From contig NZ_VTFU01000002.1 of NCBI RefSeq assembly GCF_009192735.1, positions 724,111 to 788,110 of the forward strand: DNA of 64,000 bases. The letters are read 5' to 3'. Source of the DNA: Arthrobacter gandavensis (lineage in GTDB: Bacteria; Actinomycetota; Actinomycetes; Actinomycetales; Micrococcaceae). The notes beneath the pieces are model-generated. The model ran no database searches. It had not been told where the DNA came from and saw only the letters and a program-made list of their open reading frames with translations. Below, piece after piece: positions 16,997 to 25,685 of this stretch. A program made the translations under genes and the position numbers. The stretch's first letter is position 1. Each line of letters opens with the position of its first letter.

Positions 16997-18724
16997 ATGA
17001 CGGCCTCTCCGAAACACTCCCCCGCCCGCAGCCGCATCCGGCTCCTGCCCCGTCCGGCCACCCTGTATGCAGCGCTGTCCGGCATCTTGGCCGCGGCAAC
17101 CGTGCTGGCCGTGGCTGAACTGGCCGGCGCCTTCTTCACCGCCCGCGCCCGCCCGCTGATCGCACTCGGTTCCACGTTCATCGATTTCACTCCGCTGTGG
17201 CTGAAGAACTTTGCGGTGGAAACGTTCGGCACCAATGACAAGGCAGCACTGTTTGCCGGCATGGCCGTGACCATAGCCGTGCTCGCCGCCGTCGCCGGGG
17301 TGCTTGCGCGGCGCCGCTGGGCGCTCGGGCTGGCCGCCGTCGTCGTGATGGGGGCGGTGATCGTGGCCTGTGTCCTGACCCGGGCTGGGGCCGCTCCGCT
17401 GGACGCCGTGCCCACAGTGCTGGGCACGGCGGTCGGCATTGGTGTGCTGCGCGGACTGATTCGGCGCATTCCCGCTCCGGAACCGGCCCCACCCGTTGCC
17501 GTCCCCGAAACGCCGGCGCATAGTGGATTCCGGCCGGCAGATGTTCCCGCAGCGGTGGCTGCCGGCCAGCCGGTCTCGGCGGGGGACGGTCAGAACGACG
17601 GCGGTGCCGGGGTTGCCATCGGCAGCCCGTCCCCCGCGCCACACCGGAAGCCAACCAGCCGCCGCGGATTCTTCGCCGCCGCCGGGCTCACCGCGGTAGT
17701 GGCGGCAGCGGCGGCAACCGGCGGCCGCGCGATTGCCGCAGCCCGCAACACCACAGCCAGCTTCCGGGCCGCACTCCGGCTGCCGGCCGCCGCCCAGGCC
17801 GCACCCGCCCTGCCTGCCGGCCTGCAGTCCCCCGTTCCCGGTGTGACGCCGTGGCTAACGCCCAATGCTGACTTTTACCGGATCGACACCGCGCTGAGCG
17901 TGCCGGAAGTGGACGCCGAAACATGGGAACTGCGCATTCACGGAATGGTGGAGGAAGAGGTCCGGATCAGCTTTGCCGAGCTGTTGGACTCGGATCTGAT
18001 CGAGCGGCATCTCACCCTGACCTGTGTTTCCAATCCCCTGGGCGGAGATTTGGCCGGCACCGCCAAGTGGCTGGGGCTGCCGGTGCGGGAGCTGTTGGCC
18101 CGGGCGCGGCCCACCGCGGATGCCGACATGGTGCTTTCCACCAGCGTTGACGGCTTCAGCGCGTCCACGCCCCTGGAAGTGCTGCAGGATGACCGTGACG
18201 CCCTGCTGGCCGTGGGCATGAACGATGAGCCCCTGCCGCCGGTGCACGGTTATCCGGTGCGCATGGTGGTGCCGGGCCTCTACGGCTTTGTCTCCGCCAC
18301 CAAATGGCTCATCGACATGGAAGTGACCCGCTTCGACGCGCAGACGGCGTACTGGACGGACCGCGGCTGGGCCGAGCGCGCGCCGGTCAAGACCATGGCA
18401 CGGGTGGAGGTGCCGGCGTCGTTCGCCCGGGTGCCCGCCGGCCCCGTGGACATTGGCGGCACGGCCTGGTCACAGCAGCGCGGCATCGCCGGGGTGGAGA
18501 TCCAGATCGACGACGGCGACTGGCAGCCGGCGCTGCTGGCCGAGGAGGCGTCAGTGGGTACCTGGCGGCAGTTTTCCTTCCGGACCCCGGACCTGGAAAA
18601 GGGCAACCACACAGTGCGGGCACGGGCTACGGATCCACAGGACGGAGTGCAGACGGAGACCCGCGCCGACACGGTGCCCGACGGCGCCTCCGGCTGGCAG
18701 TCGGTGCAGTTCATGGTGGAATAA
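16997..18724 (+). CDS. Membrane-anchored sulfite-oxidase-family molybdopterin oxidoreductase
   Basis: The 575-aa protein begins with about five hydrophobic helices (residues 18-160), followed by a Pro-rich linker. A twin-Arg-like motif, SRRGFF (Arg222-Arg223), lies just before a further hydrophobic helix. The catalytic half (from about 290) is sulfite-oxidase-like: LTCVSNPLGG contains Cys343, the expected molybdenum ligand. A C-terminal Ig-like Mo-co dimerisation domain follows. It probably sits outside the membrane and transfers electrons to an unknown partner. The internal RR motif may direct Tat-type export. The start ATG 16997 is preferred over longer in-frame starts, because those overlap the purD promoter area. 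Confidence 0.87.
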   Translation: MTASPKHSPARSRIRLLPRPATLYAALSGILAAATVLAVAELAGAFFTARARPLIALGSTFIDFTPLWLKNFAVETFGTNDKAALFAGMAVTIAVLAAVAGVLARRRWALGLAAVVVMGAVIVACVLTRAGAAPLDAVPTVLGTAVGIGVLRGLIRRIPAPEPAPPVAVPETPAHSGFRPADVPAAVAAGQPVSAGDGQNDGGAGVAIGSPSPAPHRKPTSRRGFFAAAGLTAVVAAAAATGGRAIAAARNTTASFRAALRLPAAAQAAPALPAGLQSPVPGVTPWLTPNADFYRIDTALSVPEVDAETWELRIHGMVEEEVRISFAELLDSDLIERHLTLTCVSNPLGGDLAGTAKWLGLPVRELLARARPTADADMVLSTSVDGFSASTPLEVLQDDRDALLAVGMNDEPLPPVHGYPVRMVVPGLYGFVSATKWLIDMEVTRFDAQTAYWTDRGWAERAPVKTMARVEVPASFARVPAGPVDIGGTAWSQQRGIAGVEIQIDDGDWQPALLAEEASVGTWRQFSFRTPDLEKGNHTVRARATDPQDGVQTETRADTVPDGASGWQSVQFMVE

Positions 18725-18728
18725 GAAC

Positions 18729-19736
18729 ATGCCTGCCACATTTACTGCGTCCGATGCCGTTGAACTTGCCGTTGTGGAACGCAGCGGTTTTATCGAGTCC
18801 CGCCACATCGGTTCCGCCGTCGTCATGGCGGCGGATGGAAGCGTGGTGACCGCACTGGGCGATATTGACACTCCCATCTTTCCGCGCTCCACGCTCAAGC
18901 CTTTCCAGGCCGTGGCTGCCATGAAGTCCGGGGTTCCGCTGCGCGGGCCGCAGGTGGCGCTGGCCGCGGCCAGCCACATCGGGTCCAAGGAACACACCGA
19001 CGTGGTCAAGACCATGCTGGCTGCCGCCGGAGTCACCGAGGAACACCTGCAGTGCCCCGAGGACTGGCCGCAGGATGAGGCCGCCCGGCATGAGCTGATC
19101 CGCGCCGGCAAGGGCAAGAACAAGCTCGCCTTCAACTGCTCCGGCAAGCACGCCGCATTCCTCTGGGCCTGCACCGAAAACAACTGGGACCACGCAACCT
19201 ACCTGGACCCACAGCATCCGCTGCAGCTGCGCATCGCCGAGGTCATCGAGGAATTCACCGGCGAAACCGTCAGCCACTGGGGCACCGACGGCTGCGGCGC
19301 CCCGCTGGCCGCCGTATCCCTCACCGGCCTGGCCCGCGGCATCGGCCGCCTGTCCAAGGCCCCGTCCAGCAAGCACGGCGACGCCCGGGCCGCCACAGTG
19401 GCCACCGCCATGCTCGACTACCCGTGGGCGGTCCACGGCCGCGGCCGGGAAAACACCGTGGTGATGGAGGACCTGGGCATCATTTCCAAAAACGGCGCCG
19501 AGGGCGTGCTGGTCCTTGGCACCGACACCGGAGTTTCGGTGGCCCTGAAGATGCTGGACGGTGACACCCGGGCCGCGTCGCTCGTGGGCCTGACCCTGCT
19601 GGCGGCAAGCGGTGCCGTGGACGCCGGAAAAATCGGCGCGGTGCTGGACAAAATTGTCCGGCCGGTCCTGGGCGGCGGCGAGCCTGTGGGCAGCATCCGT
19701 CTGGGTGCGCCCGTGACCGCGCTGCTGGACTCCTAG
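18729..19736 (+). CDS. Asparaginase (Rhizobium etli ReAV / asparaginase II type)
   Basis: This 335-aa protein belongs to the asparaginase family distinct from E. coli AnsA/AnsB. Family residues are visible: Ser54 and Lys57 in RSTLKP, Ser82 in SHIGS, Cys137 and Lys140 in NCSGKHA, and Cys189 in DGCGAP. In ReAV these form paired Ser-Lys sites and a metal site near the active centre. The reaction is L-asparagine to aspartate and ammonia. Start ATG 18729 lies four bases after the molybdoenzyme stop. The enzyme is probably cytoplasmic, since no signal peptide is seen. Confidence 0.88.
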   Translation: MPATFTASDAVELAVVERSGFIESRHIGSAVVMAADGSVVTALGDIDTPIFPRSTLKPFQAVAAMKSGVPLRGPQVALAAASHIGSKEHTDVVKTMLAAAGVTEEHLQCPEDWPQDEAARHELIRAGKGKNKLAFNCSGKHAAFLWACTENNWDHATYLDPQHPLQLRIAEVIEEFTGETVSHWGTDGCGAPLAAVSLTGLARGIGRLSKAPSSKHGDARAATVATAMLDYPWAVHGRGRENTVVMEDLGIISKNGAEGVLVLGTDTGVSVALKMLDGDTRAASLVGLTLLAASGAVDAGKIGAVLDKIVRPVLGGGEPVGSIRLGAPVTALLDS

Positions 19737-19754
19737 GCGGCGGACGGAACACCC

Positions 19755-20135
19755 ATGGCACGACGACGCGTCCCGGTTCCTGAGGGCGAAACGGCACTCC
19801 GGGCTGCCTTGGCTGCGGCTGAGGCCGGATCCGGCGCTGACCGCAAGACCACCGCCACCGCTGTCCGCTATTCGCTGGAAGAACTGGCCGAGCGCGCGCC
19901 GGGCAACAGCGTGGAGGTCCGCGTTCCGCCGTTTGGCGTCACGCAGTGCGTGGCTGGTCCGCGGCACACCCGCGGGACCCCGCCCAACGTCATCGAAACC
20001 GATGCCGCCACCTGGCTGGCGCTTGTGGCCGGACAGCGTTCCTGGGCCGACGCCGTCGGAGCCGGGAAGGTGGCGGCTTCCGGGCTGCGCGCGGACCTGT
20101 CCGAATGGCTTCCGCTGTTCCGTGCAGGGCAATAA
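19755..20135 (+). CDS. Sterol-carrier-family (SCP-like) protein
   Basis: This 126-aa protein resembles the short actinobacterial sterol-carrier-like family: [22 protein letters not shown], a basic central loop with [23 protein letters not shown], and a C-terminal helix ending in EWLPLF (quoted as separate segments). Such proteins have a lipid-binding fold, but their role in bacteria is unclear. The gene is 18 bases downstream of the asparaginase and probably in the same transcript. It is conserved beside purF in related genomes, as I recall; this context does not define function. Confidence 0.72.
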   Translation: MARRRVPVPEGETALRAALAAAEAGSGADRKTTATAVRYSLEELAERAPGNSVEVRVPPFGVTQCVAGPRHTRGTPPNVIETDAATWLALVAGQRSWADAVGAGKVAASGLRADLSEWLPLFRAGQ

Positions 20136-20148
20136 TCTCTACTGCCGG

Positions 20149-20154
20149 TAGAAT
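20149..20154 (+). promoter_or_regulatory. -10 element for a leaderless transcript
   Basis: TAGAAT is followed by exactly six bases and ATG 20161. There is no ribosome site. Confidence 0.6.
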
Positions 20155-20160
20155 TTCCGT

Positions 20161-20451
20161 ATGAGTTCCGAGCAGCACAGCCCTGAGCGCCGCGAGATTA
20201 CCGTCCGCCGCGCTCCCCGCTTTATCCCCTTCCTGGCACTGGGCGTGATCGCCGGGTTCATTGCCGCGCTGGTGGTCGCCTACGCCGGGCCGGCTGATCC
20301 CACGTACACCCGCGGCGCAACGCTCGGGTTCTTCACCATCATGTTCGCCATTCCCGGCGTCTGCATTGGGGCCCTCGTGGCCCTGCTCCTGGACTGGATC
20401 AGCGTGCGAAAGGCACGCCGCGCCGTCGTCGAACGCGACGACCAGGAGTAA
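20161..20451 (+). CDS. Small two-helix membrane protein, function unknown
   Basis: The 96-aa protein has a basic N-terminal tail, two membrane helices (about 21-42 and 56-80) joined by a short polar loop (AGPADPTYTRG), and a charged C terminus. Both ends are probably cytoplasmic. It lies between the sterol-carrier-like gene and purF. A TAGAAT -10 six bases before its ATG gives it its own leaderless start. No catalytic motif is visible and no function is assigned. Confidence 0.78.
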   Translation: MSSEQHSPERREITVRRAPRFIPFLALGVIAGFIAALVVAYAGPADPTYTRGATLGFFTIMFAIPGVCIGALVALLLDWISVRKARRAVVERDDQE

Positions 20452-20528
20452 CTCCCCTCCCTCCCCCGTGAGCCGTAATGGTTCCGCCGCAAAGTCCGGC
20501 TTCGCCTCCAACGTGAGAGACTGTTTCC

Positions 20529-22097
20529 ATGGCACGCGGTGACGGAAAACTTTCCCACGATCTCATGCCCGGCGAGAAAGGTCCGCAGGATGCCTGCGGA
20601 GTTTTCGGTGTCTGGGCCCCCGGCGAAGAAGTAGCAAAACTCACCTATTACGGGTTATACGCCCTGCAGCACCGCGGACAGGAGTCCGCCGGTATTGCCA
20701 CGAGCGATGGCAACAGGATCAGCGTCTACAAGGACATGGGACTGGTGTCCCAGGTCTTTGACGAAACCACCCTCAACACCCTGACCGGGCACATCGCGGT
20801 GGGGCACTGCCGATACTCCACCACCGGAGCATCGCAGTGGTCCAACGCCCAGCCCACATTGGGTGCAACGGCCAGCGGAACCGTTGCCCTGGCGCACAAC
20901 GGCAACCTGACCAATTCCGCCGAACTCTACGACACGATCATCGAACGCGAGGGCCGGCCCCGGTTTGGCGAAATTGCCCAGGGCAACACCTCGGACACGG
21001 CCCTGGTCACGGCACTGCTCAACGGCTCCGACGGACGGTCCCTGGAAGACACCGCCCTTGAGCTGCTGCCCACGCTGCGCGGAGCCTTCTCCTTCGTCTT
21101 CATGGATGAAGGCACCCTGTACGCGGCACGTGACACCTACGGCGTGCGCCCGCTGGTCCTGGGCCGGCTGAACCGCGGCTGGGTGGTGGCCTCCGAAGGC
21201 TCCGCCCTCGCCACCGTCGGCGCCAGCTTCATCCGGGAGATCAAGCCCGGCGAGTTCATCGCCATCGATGAAAACGGCATCCGGTCCCAGATGTTCGGCG
21301 AACCCACTCCCGCCGGCTGCGTCTTCGAGTACGTCTACCTCGCCCGTCCCGACGCCGTCATCAACGGCCGTTCAGTCTACGAGAGCCGCGTGGAAATGGG
21401 CCGCCAGCTGGCCCGCGAGTTCCCGGTCGACGCCGACATCGTCATTCCGGTGCCCGAGTCGGGCACTCCCGCCGCCGTCGGTTACGCCGAAGAGTCGGGC
21501 ATCCCGTTCGCGCACGGTTTCGTCAAGAACTCCTATGTGGGACGCACCTTCATCCAGCCCAGCCAGACACTGCGGCAGCTGGGCATCAAGCTCAAGCTCA
21601 ACGCCCTGGAATCCGTGATCCGGGGCAAGCGAGTGATTGTCGTGGATGACTCCATTGTCCGCGGCAACACCCAGCGGGCCATCGTGCGGATGCTGCGCGA
21701 GGTCGGCGCCAAGGAAGTGCATGTAAAGATCTCCTCCCCGCCGGTGCAGTGGCCGTGCTTCTACGGCATCGACTTTGCCTCCCGCGCGGAGCTGATCGCC
21801 AACGGCGCGGCCATCGAGGAAATCTGCGCGTCGGTGGGAGCCGACACGCTGGCTTACATCTCCGAGGACGGCATGATCGGCGCCACCCAGCAGCCGCGTG
21901 AGCGTCTGTGCACGGCATGCTTTACCGGCGTCTATCCCATCGAGCTGCCGTCAGCCGACCGCCTGGGCAAGAATCTGCTCGAGCCGGGGGCGCCTGCCAA
22001 CCCGGCAGACGACGACGCCGCCAACGGCTGCGACCCCGGGCCCGACGCCGAGTTTGAGAATCTCCTGACCAAAGCTGACAAGAAGGAAGCCGTATGA
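20529..22097 (+). CDS. purF: Amidophosphoribosyltransferase
   Basis: The 522-aa enzyme commits PRPP and glutamine to purine synthesis, giving phosphoribosylamine. Residues 1-22 are a propeptide; Cys23 in DACGVFG becomes the N-terminal glutaminase nucleophile after cleavage. The PRPP loop VIVVDDSIVRGNT is intact. Cysteines corresponding to the iron-sulfur ligands of the Bacillus enzyme are present (AGCVFEY, WPCFYGID and CTACF), so it is probably a 4Fe-4S type that is sensitive to oxygen. No ribosome site is seen. GAGACT six bases before the ATG is a poor but correctly placed -10. The purM start overlaps by four bases. Confidence 0.96.
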   Translation: MARGDGKLSHDLMPGEKGPQDACGVFGVWAPGEEVAKLTYYGLYALQHRGQESAGIATSDGNRISVYKDMGLVSQVFDETTLNTLTGHIAVGHCRYSTTGASQWSNAQPTLGATASGTVALAHNGNLTNSAELYDTIIEREGRPRFGEIAQGNTSDTALVTALLNGSDGRSLEDTALELLPTLRGAFSFVFMDEGTLYAARDTYGVRPLVLGRLNRGWVVASEGSALATVGASFIREIKPGEFIAIDENGIRSQMFGEPTPAGCVFEYVYLARPDAVINGRSVYESRVEMGRQLAREFPVDADIVIPVPESGTPAAVGYAEESGIPFAHGFVKNSYVGRTFIQPSQTLRQLGIKLKLNALESVIRGKRVIVVDDSIVRGNTQRAIVRMLREVGAKEVHVKISSPPVQWPCFYGIDFASRAELIANGAAIEEICASVGADTLAYISEDGMIGATQQPRERLCTACFTGVYPIELPSADRLGKNLLEPGAPANPADDDAANGCDPGPDAEFENLLTKADKKEAV

Positions 22098-23209
22098 GCT
22101 CGTCCGAGACCGCCATTACCTATGCCTCAGCGGGCGTGGACGTTGAAGCCGGCGACAGGGCCGTGGAACTGATGAAGGCCGCCGTCAAGGCCACGCACAA
22201 TTCCTCGGTGCTGGGCGGGGTTGGCGGATTCGCCGGACTGTACGACGTCTCCCGGCTCCTCACCTACAAAAAGCCGCTGCTCGCCACGTCCACCGACGGC
22301 GTGGGCACCAAGGTGGCCATTGCCCAGGCCATGGACATCCACGACACCATCGGTTTCGACCTCGTGGGCATGGTGGTGGACGACATCGTGGTGGTCGGTG
22401 CCGAGCCGCTGTTCATGACCGACTACATTGCCTGCGGCAAAGTGGTTCCGGAACGCATCGCCGATATTGTGCGCGGCATTGCCGCCGCCTGCGAGGTTGC
22501 CGGCACCGCACTGGTGGGCGGCGAGACCGCCGAGCACCCGGGCCTCCTGGGAGAACATGAGTACGACGTCGCAGGCGCTGCCACCGGCGTCGTCGAGGCC
22601 GCCAACCTGCTGGGGCCGGAACGTGTCCGCAGCGGTGACGTGGTTATCGGCATGGCGTCCTCGGGACTGCATTCCAACGGTTATTCACTGGTGCGCCGCG
22701 TCATCAACCACGCCGGCTGGTTGCTGGAACGCCAGGTCAGCGAATTTGGCCGGACCCTGGGTGAAGAGCTGCTCGAACCGACGCGGGTGTACGCCGCTGA
22801 CTGCCTGGATTTGGCCCGTTACGAAGCTGCCGGTGTCCACGGTTACAGCCACGTCACCGGCGGCGGGCTGGCAGCAAACCTGGCCCGCGTGCTTCCCAAG
22901 GGTCTCGAGGCCACAGTGGACCGTTCCACGTGGGAGCTGCCGCCCATTTTCAAGCTCGTCGGCGAGCTGGGGAACGTACCGCTGCCTGACTTGGAGCGCA
23001 CGCTGAACCTCGGCGTGGGCATGGTGGCCATCGTGGATGCCGCCGGCGCGAATGCCGCCATCAACCGCTTGGCCGAGCGCGGCGTTCCGGCCTGGGTCAT
23101 GGGTACCGTGGGCGCGGCCGGTGAAGCACAGTCCGGTCCCGACTATGTGCAGGGCGCCAAGGGTGTCGACGGCGGGGCCGTCCGCATGGTCGGAAACTAC
23201 GCGGGCTAA
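22094..23209 (+). CDS. purM: Phosphoribosylformylglycinamidine cyclo-ligase
   Basis: This 371-aa AIR synthetase closes the imidazole ring in purine synthesis using ATP. Motifs include the N-terminal Gly-rich strand around VLGGVGGFAGLYD, STDGVGTKV, the DLVGMVVDDIVVVGAEPLF segment and GETAEHPG (split by short stretches). It is coupled to purF by an ATGA overlap. Two strong hairpins follow. Nothing unusual is seen. Confidence 0.96.
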   Translation: MSSSETAITYASAGVDVEAGDRAVELMKAAVKATHNSSVLGGVGGFAGLYDVSRLLTYKKPLLATSTDGVGTKVAIAQAMDIHDTIGFDLVGMVVDDIVVVGAEPLFMTDYIACGKVVPERIADIVRGIAAACEVAGTALVGGETAEHPGLLGEHEYDVAGAATGVVEAANLLGPERVRSGDVVIGMASSGLHSNGYSLVRRVINHAGWLLERQVSEFGRTLGEELLEPTRVYAADCLDLARYEAAGVHGYSHVTGGGLAANLARVLPKGLEATVDRSTWELPPIFKLVGELGNVPLPDLERTLNLGVGMVAIVDAAGANAAINRLAERGVPAWVMGTVGAAGEAQSGPDYVQGAKGVDGGAVRMVGNYAG

Positions 23210-23223
23210 CCGGCAAGCCTGAT

Positions 23224-23250
23224 CCGGGGAAGGCCCGCCGCCTTCCCCGG
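23224..23250 (+). terminator. First hairpin after purM
   Basis: An 11-bp stem (23224-23234 with 23240-23250) closes a 5-nt loop, 15 bases after the purM stop. It has no T-tract and precedes a second, stronger hairpin. Confidence 0.55.
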
Positions 23251-23276
23251 ACATCCACACTTCTCCGGCGATAGAC

Positions 23277-23310
23277 AAAGGGTGCGCATCCTCAGGATGC
23301 GCACCCTTTT
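23277..23310 (+). terminator. Main purF-purM terminator
   Basis: A perfect 15-bp stem (23277-23291 with 23295-23309) with a 3-nt loop ends in TTTT. It is flanked on the other side by the convergent DUF3073 gene. Confidence 0.88.
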
Positions 23311-23456
23311 CTCTGCAGCTTTTCCCACTGCAGCCGTTTTGCCCGCAGCGGCTTTTTCCCGCAGCTGCATTTCAGCGTGTTAACGGCCTTCAGCGGATGC
23401 ACCCGAGGGTGATCCGCTGAAGGATAGCAAATTGGCCGACGCTTTGAAGTGCCGCT

Positions 23457-23693
23457 TTAGCCGGTGCGGCGGGAAGTACCTTCATCGTCGTCATCGTCGC
23501 CAAATTGATCCGCGTACTTGTCTTCGTACGCCGAGTAGTCCGGCTCGGCCGGCTCCTCGGGATATCGACTCGATGGACGGCTCGTTGGTCCCGCAAGCTC
23601 ACGCTGCAGTGCCGAGTAGTCCGTGGCCGGGGTGAAGTACTTCATCTCCCGTGCCTGCTTGGTTGCTTTTGCCTTTTGACGGCCGCGCCCCAT
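23457..23693 (-). CDS. DUF3073 small conserved actinobacterial protein
   Basis: The 78-aa protein starts MGRGRQKAKATKQAREMKYF, the hallmark of DUF3073. This is a short family found across actinobacteria with unknown function. It is basic at the N terminus and strongly acidic at the C terminus (a run of Asp residues), so it may bind nucleic acid; this is inference. The start at 23693 is set by family similarity. It is conserved downstream of purM in many actinobacteria, which fits its place here. Confidence 0.88.
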   Translation of the reverse strand: MGRGRQKAKATKQAREMKYFTPATDYSALQRELAGPTSRPSSRYPEEPAEPDYSAYEDKYADQFGDDDDDEGTSRRTG

Positions 23694-23969
23694 GGCGTGA
23701 CCCCCTTTTTGCGTCGATCCGGAGGTGGTCGCTCTGAGCAAGTGAGCGAGGCCCCGGAATATTTGGTCAATTTGTCGTAAGTACAGGTTACATGTTTTCG
23801 GGCCGCCTTGTGCCCCGCCTCGCCCTTTGTGGCGCCGCCGAGGTCATGATTGATGTCCGGCCCGCACGCCCCTCTTCCTGCATCACCCCGCCCACACTGG
23901 GTAAAGTCAGGGGTAGAGACAGTTTTGGGGCCTGGTCGAGGCCGCCTACAGGGAGGACCGACGTTCACC

Positions 23970-25628
23970 ATGAGCGATAAAAATAGCACCCAGGGGCCAG
24001 ATTCGCTCCCCCCTGAGAGAACGTCAAAGGCAACCCCGAAAACCACCGGTTCCCAGGGGAAGCCGGCACCGGCAACACCCACAGGGGACGGCTCCACCGC
24101 AGATGCGAAGCCGGCCGCCCAGGAGGGCACGGCAAAACCAACCACGGCGGGCGCCAAAACGAACGGCAGCAAAACAAACGGCGCCAAAGCGAACGGCGCC
24201 AAGCCAGCAGGAGCGAAGGCAAAGCCAGCCCCGGCCGGCGCGAAAACCCCCGGAGCGAAGGCAAAGCCAGCCCCGGCGGGTTCCGACGCCAAGCCCGTGC
24301 AGGCTCCTGCGGCTGCCCCTGCACCCACCGCCGGCGCTGAAGCCAGCGGTGTTGACGCCAGCCGTGTTGAAGCCAGCGGTGTTGGCGCAGTCACTGCTGG
24401 GGCCGGGGATGCTCAACCGGTCGATGCCGAGGCCAACGGAGCCCAGGAGGAAGCACAGGCCAGCGCTTCGGGCGCCGAGGCCAGCTCATCGGCTCCTGAA
24501 GCAGCGCCGCTTCCCGACCTTGAAGCCCATGCCGAGCCCCCGGCTTGGTTGTCGGCCGGCGGGGACCATGACGGCCGCATCTGGGACGGTGCTTTCGAGG
24601 CTGAGGCCGGCGCTTCCGAACCGGCAACTGAAGAAACTGCAGCCGAAGATACTCCAGCCGAACCGGAAGTGACCAACCCGGATGACGTCACCCTGGAGAC
24701 GCCGTCACTGGGAGATGCCGACATCAGCTCCGAGGCCGCCGAGGCCGCATCACTTGGCGACGCGACGGCTGAGGTCAAGGAAGTGGAGGCCCAGGCAGCG
24801 GATGCCGCAGTCCTGACCGATCCGGCGGCCAACCATCCGGCGGCCGTGAACCGCACCGAGGGAATTGCAGCGGCTGCGCCGATGACAGGCAGCTCCCCGG
24901 CAATCACAGACACTGAACCCGCAGATGCTGAAGCCAAAGCCGAGGCCGGCACCAAGGGCGCCGGCGATACGGCAGACGCGGCAGACGCGGCAGACGCCAA
25001 GGCTACCGAAAGCAGCAAGAACCCAGACGACGCAAAGTCAGCTTCGGACTCGGGCGATGAATCGAAGCCTGCTGGACCGGAAACTGCGGCGGCTGCTGAG
25101 CCCGCCGAGTCACGCCGCTCCCGCCGGGAGTCGGAACCGCCGTCGTCCGGTAACAACGGGCGGAACAAGCGGCTGCTGCTGATTGCAGGGATCATCGGCG
25201 TGCTCGCCGTGCTGGTGGTGCTGCTCTTCACAGTCGTCCTGGGTTCGGAGAAGGAACCGGGAGTCCTGGAAGAGGATGTGGCGCCGATCGAGCTCGAAAG
25301 CGGCGCATGCCTGAGCGGCTTCACCGGAGTCAATGACCCAACCAACGTGGTCACGTGCGAAACCCCGCACAACGCCCAGCTGGTTGCGACCGCGACCTAC
25401 GACGAGGACGACGAGTTCCCGGGCTCTGACGCCCTCACGGAGCGCGCCGACGAGGTCTGCGCCGGAGTCCGCTACACCGAGTCCGCGGCCGAGAACAGCG
25501 ATTTGGATCTTCAGGTCAACAAGGCCGTCCCGACGCCCGCTTCCTGGGAAGACGGAGACCGCCGGGTCGACTGCTTCGTGGTGGCCGGTGAGGGCCGGGA
25601 ACTGACTGAATCCCTGATTGAGGAGTAG
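23970..25628 (+). CDS. Septum-formation-domain membrane protein with long Ala/Pro-rich cytoplasmic tail
   Basis: The 552-aa protein has about 400 N-terminal residues of low complexity (Ala, Pro, Lys, then Ala/Glu), one membrane helix at about 401-425, and an external septum-formation domain. The domain begins at ESGACLSGFTG and contains paired cysteines (Cys in GACL, VTCETPHN, EVCAG and VDCFVV). The tail includes imperfect repeats of GAKTNG and GAKAKPAPAG (about 24,140-24,300). A short pre-membrane stretch is basic. Related Septum_form proteins are thought to take part in cell division, but evidence is thin. Start ATG 23970 follows a GGAGG motif at longer than usual spacing. Confidence 0.8.
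   Translation: MSDKNSTQGPDSLPPERTSKATPKTTGSQGKPAPATPTGDGSTADAKPAAQEGTAKPTTAGAKTNGSKTNGAKANGAKPAGAKAKPAPAGAKTPGAKAKPAPAGSDAKPVQAPAAAPAPTAGAEASGVDASRVEASGVGAVTAGAGDAQPVDAEANGAQEEAQASASGAEASSSAPEAAPLPDLEAHAEPPAWLSAGGDHDGRIWDGAFEAEAGASEPATEETAAEDTPAEPEVTNPDDVTLETPSLGDADISSEAAEAASLGDATAEVKEVEAQAADAAVLTDPAANHPAAVNRTEGIAAAAPMTGSSPAITDTEPADAEAKAEAGTKGAGDTADAADAADAKATESSKNPDDAKSASDSGDESKPAGPETAAAAEPAESRRSRRESEPPSSGNNGRNKRLLLIAGIIGVLAVLVVLLFTVVLGSEKEPGVLEEDVAPIELESGACLSGFTGVNDPTNVVTCETPHNAQLVATATYDEDDEFPGSDALTERADEVCAGVRYTESAAENSDLDLQVNKAVPTPASWEDGDRRVDCFVVAGEGRELTESLIEE
24140..24410 (+). repeat. In-frame low-complexity repeats in the septum-protein tail
   Basis: Short repeats encode GAKTNG/GAKANG and then two copies of GAKAKPAPAG, followed by repeated SGVDASRVEASGV-like units. 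They are in frame and length-variable by nature, and lie in the predicted disordered region. Confidence 0.6.
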
Positions 25629-25632
25629 TCCG

Positions 25633-25666
25633 GCCCGGAGCAGCACCTCGGTGCCACTCCGGGCCA
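25633..25666. terminator. Bidirectional terminator between the septum gene and clpB
   Basis: GGCCCGGAG (25633-25641) pairs with 25658-25666. An inner GCACC/GGTGC stem gives a long near-continuous hairpin between the convergent genes. Confidence 0.75.
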
Positions 25667-25685
25667 CCGGCCAGTCACGAATACC

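Noticed and set aside
18711..20132. A 473-codon minus-strand frame opposite asparaginase
   Set aside because: The plus strand has all asparaginase residues. The frame is a GC-driven shadow.
14660..23209. A purine riboswitch ahead of the pur genes
   Set aside because: No conserved purine aptamer core could be folded upstream of purD or purF. Both have very short or no leaders.
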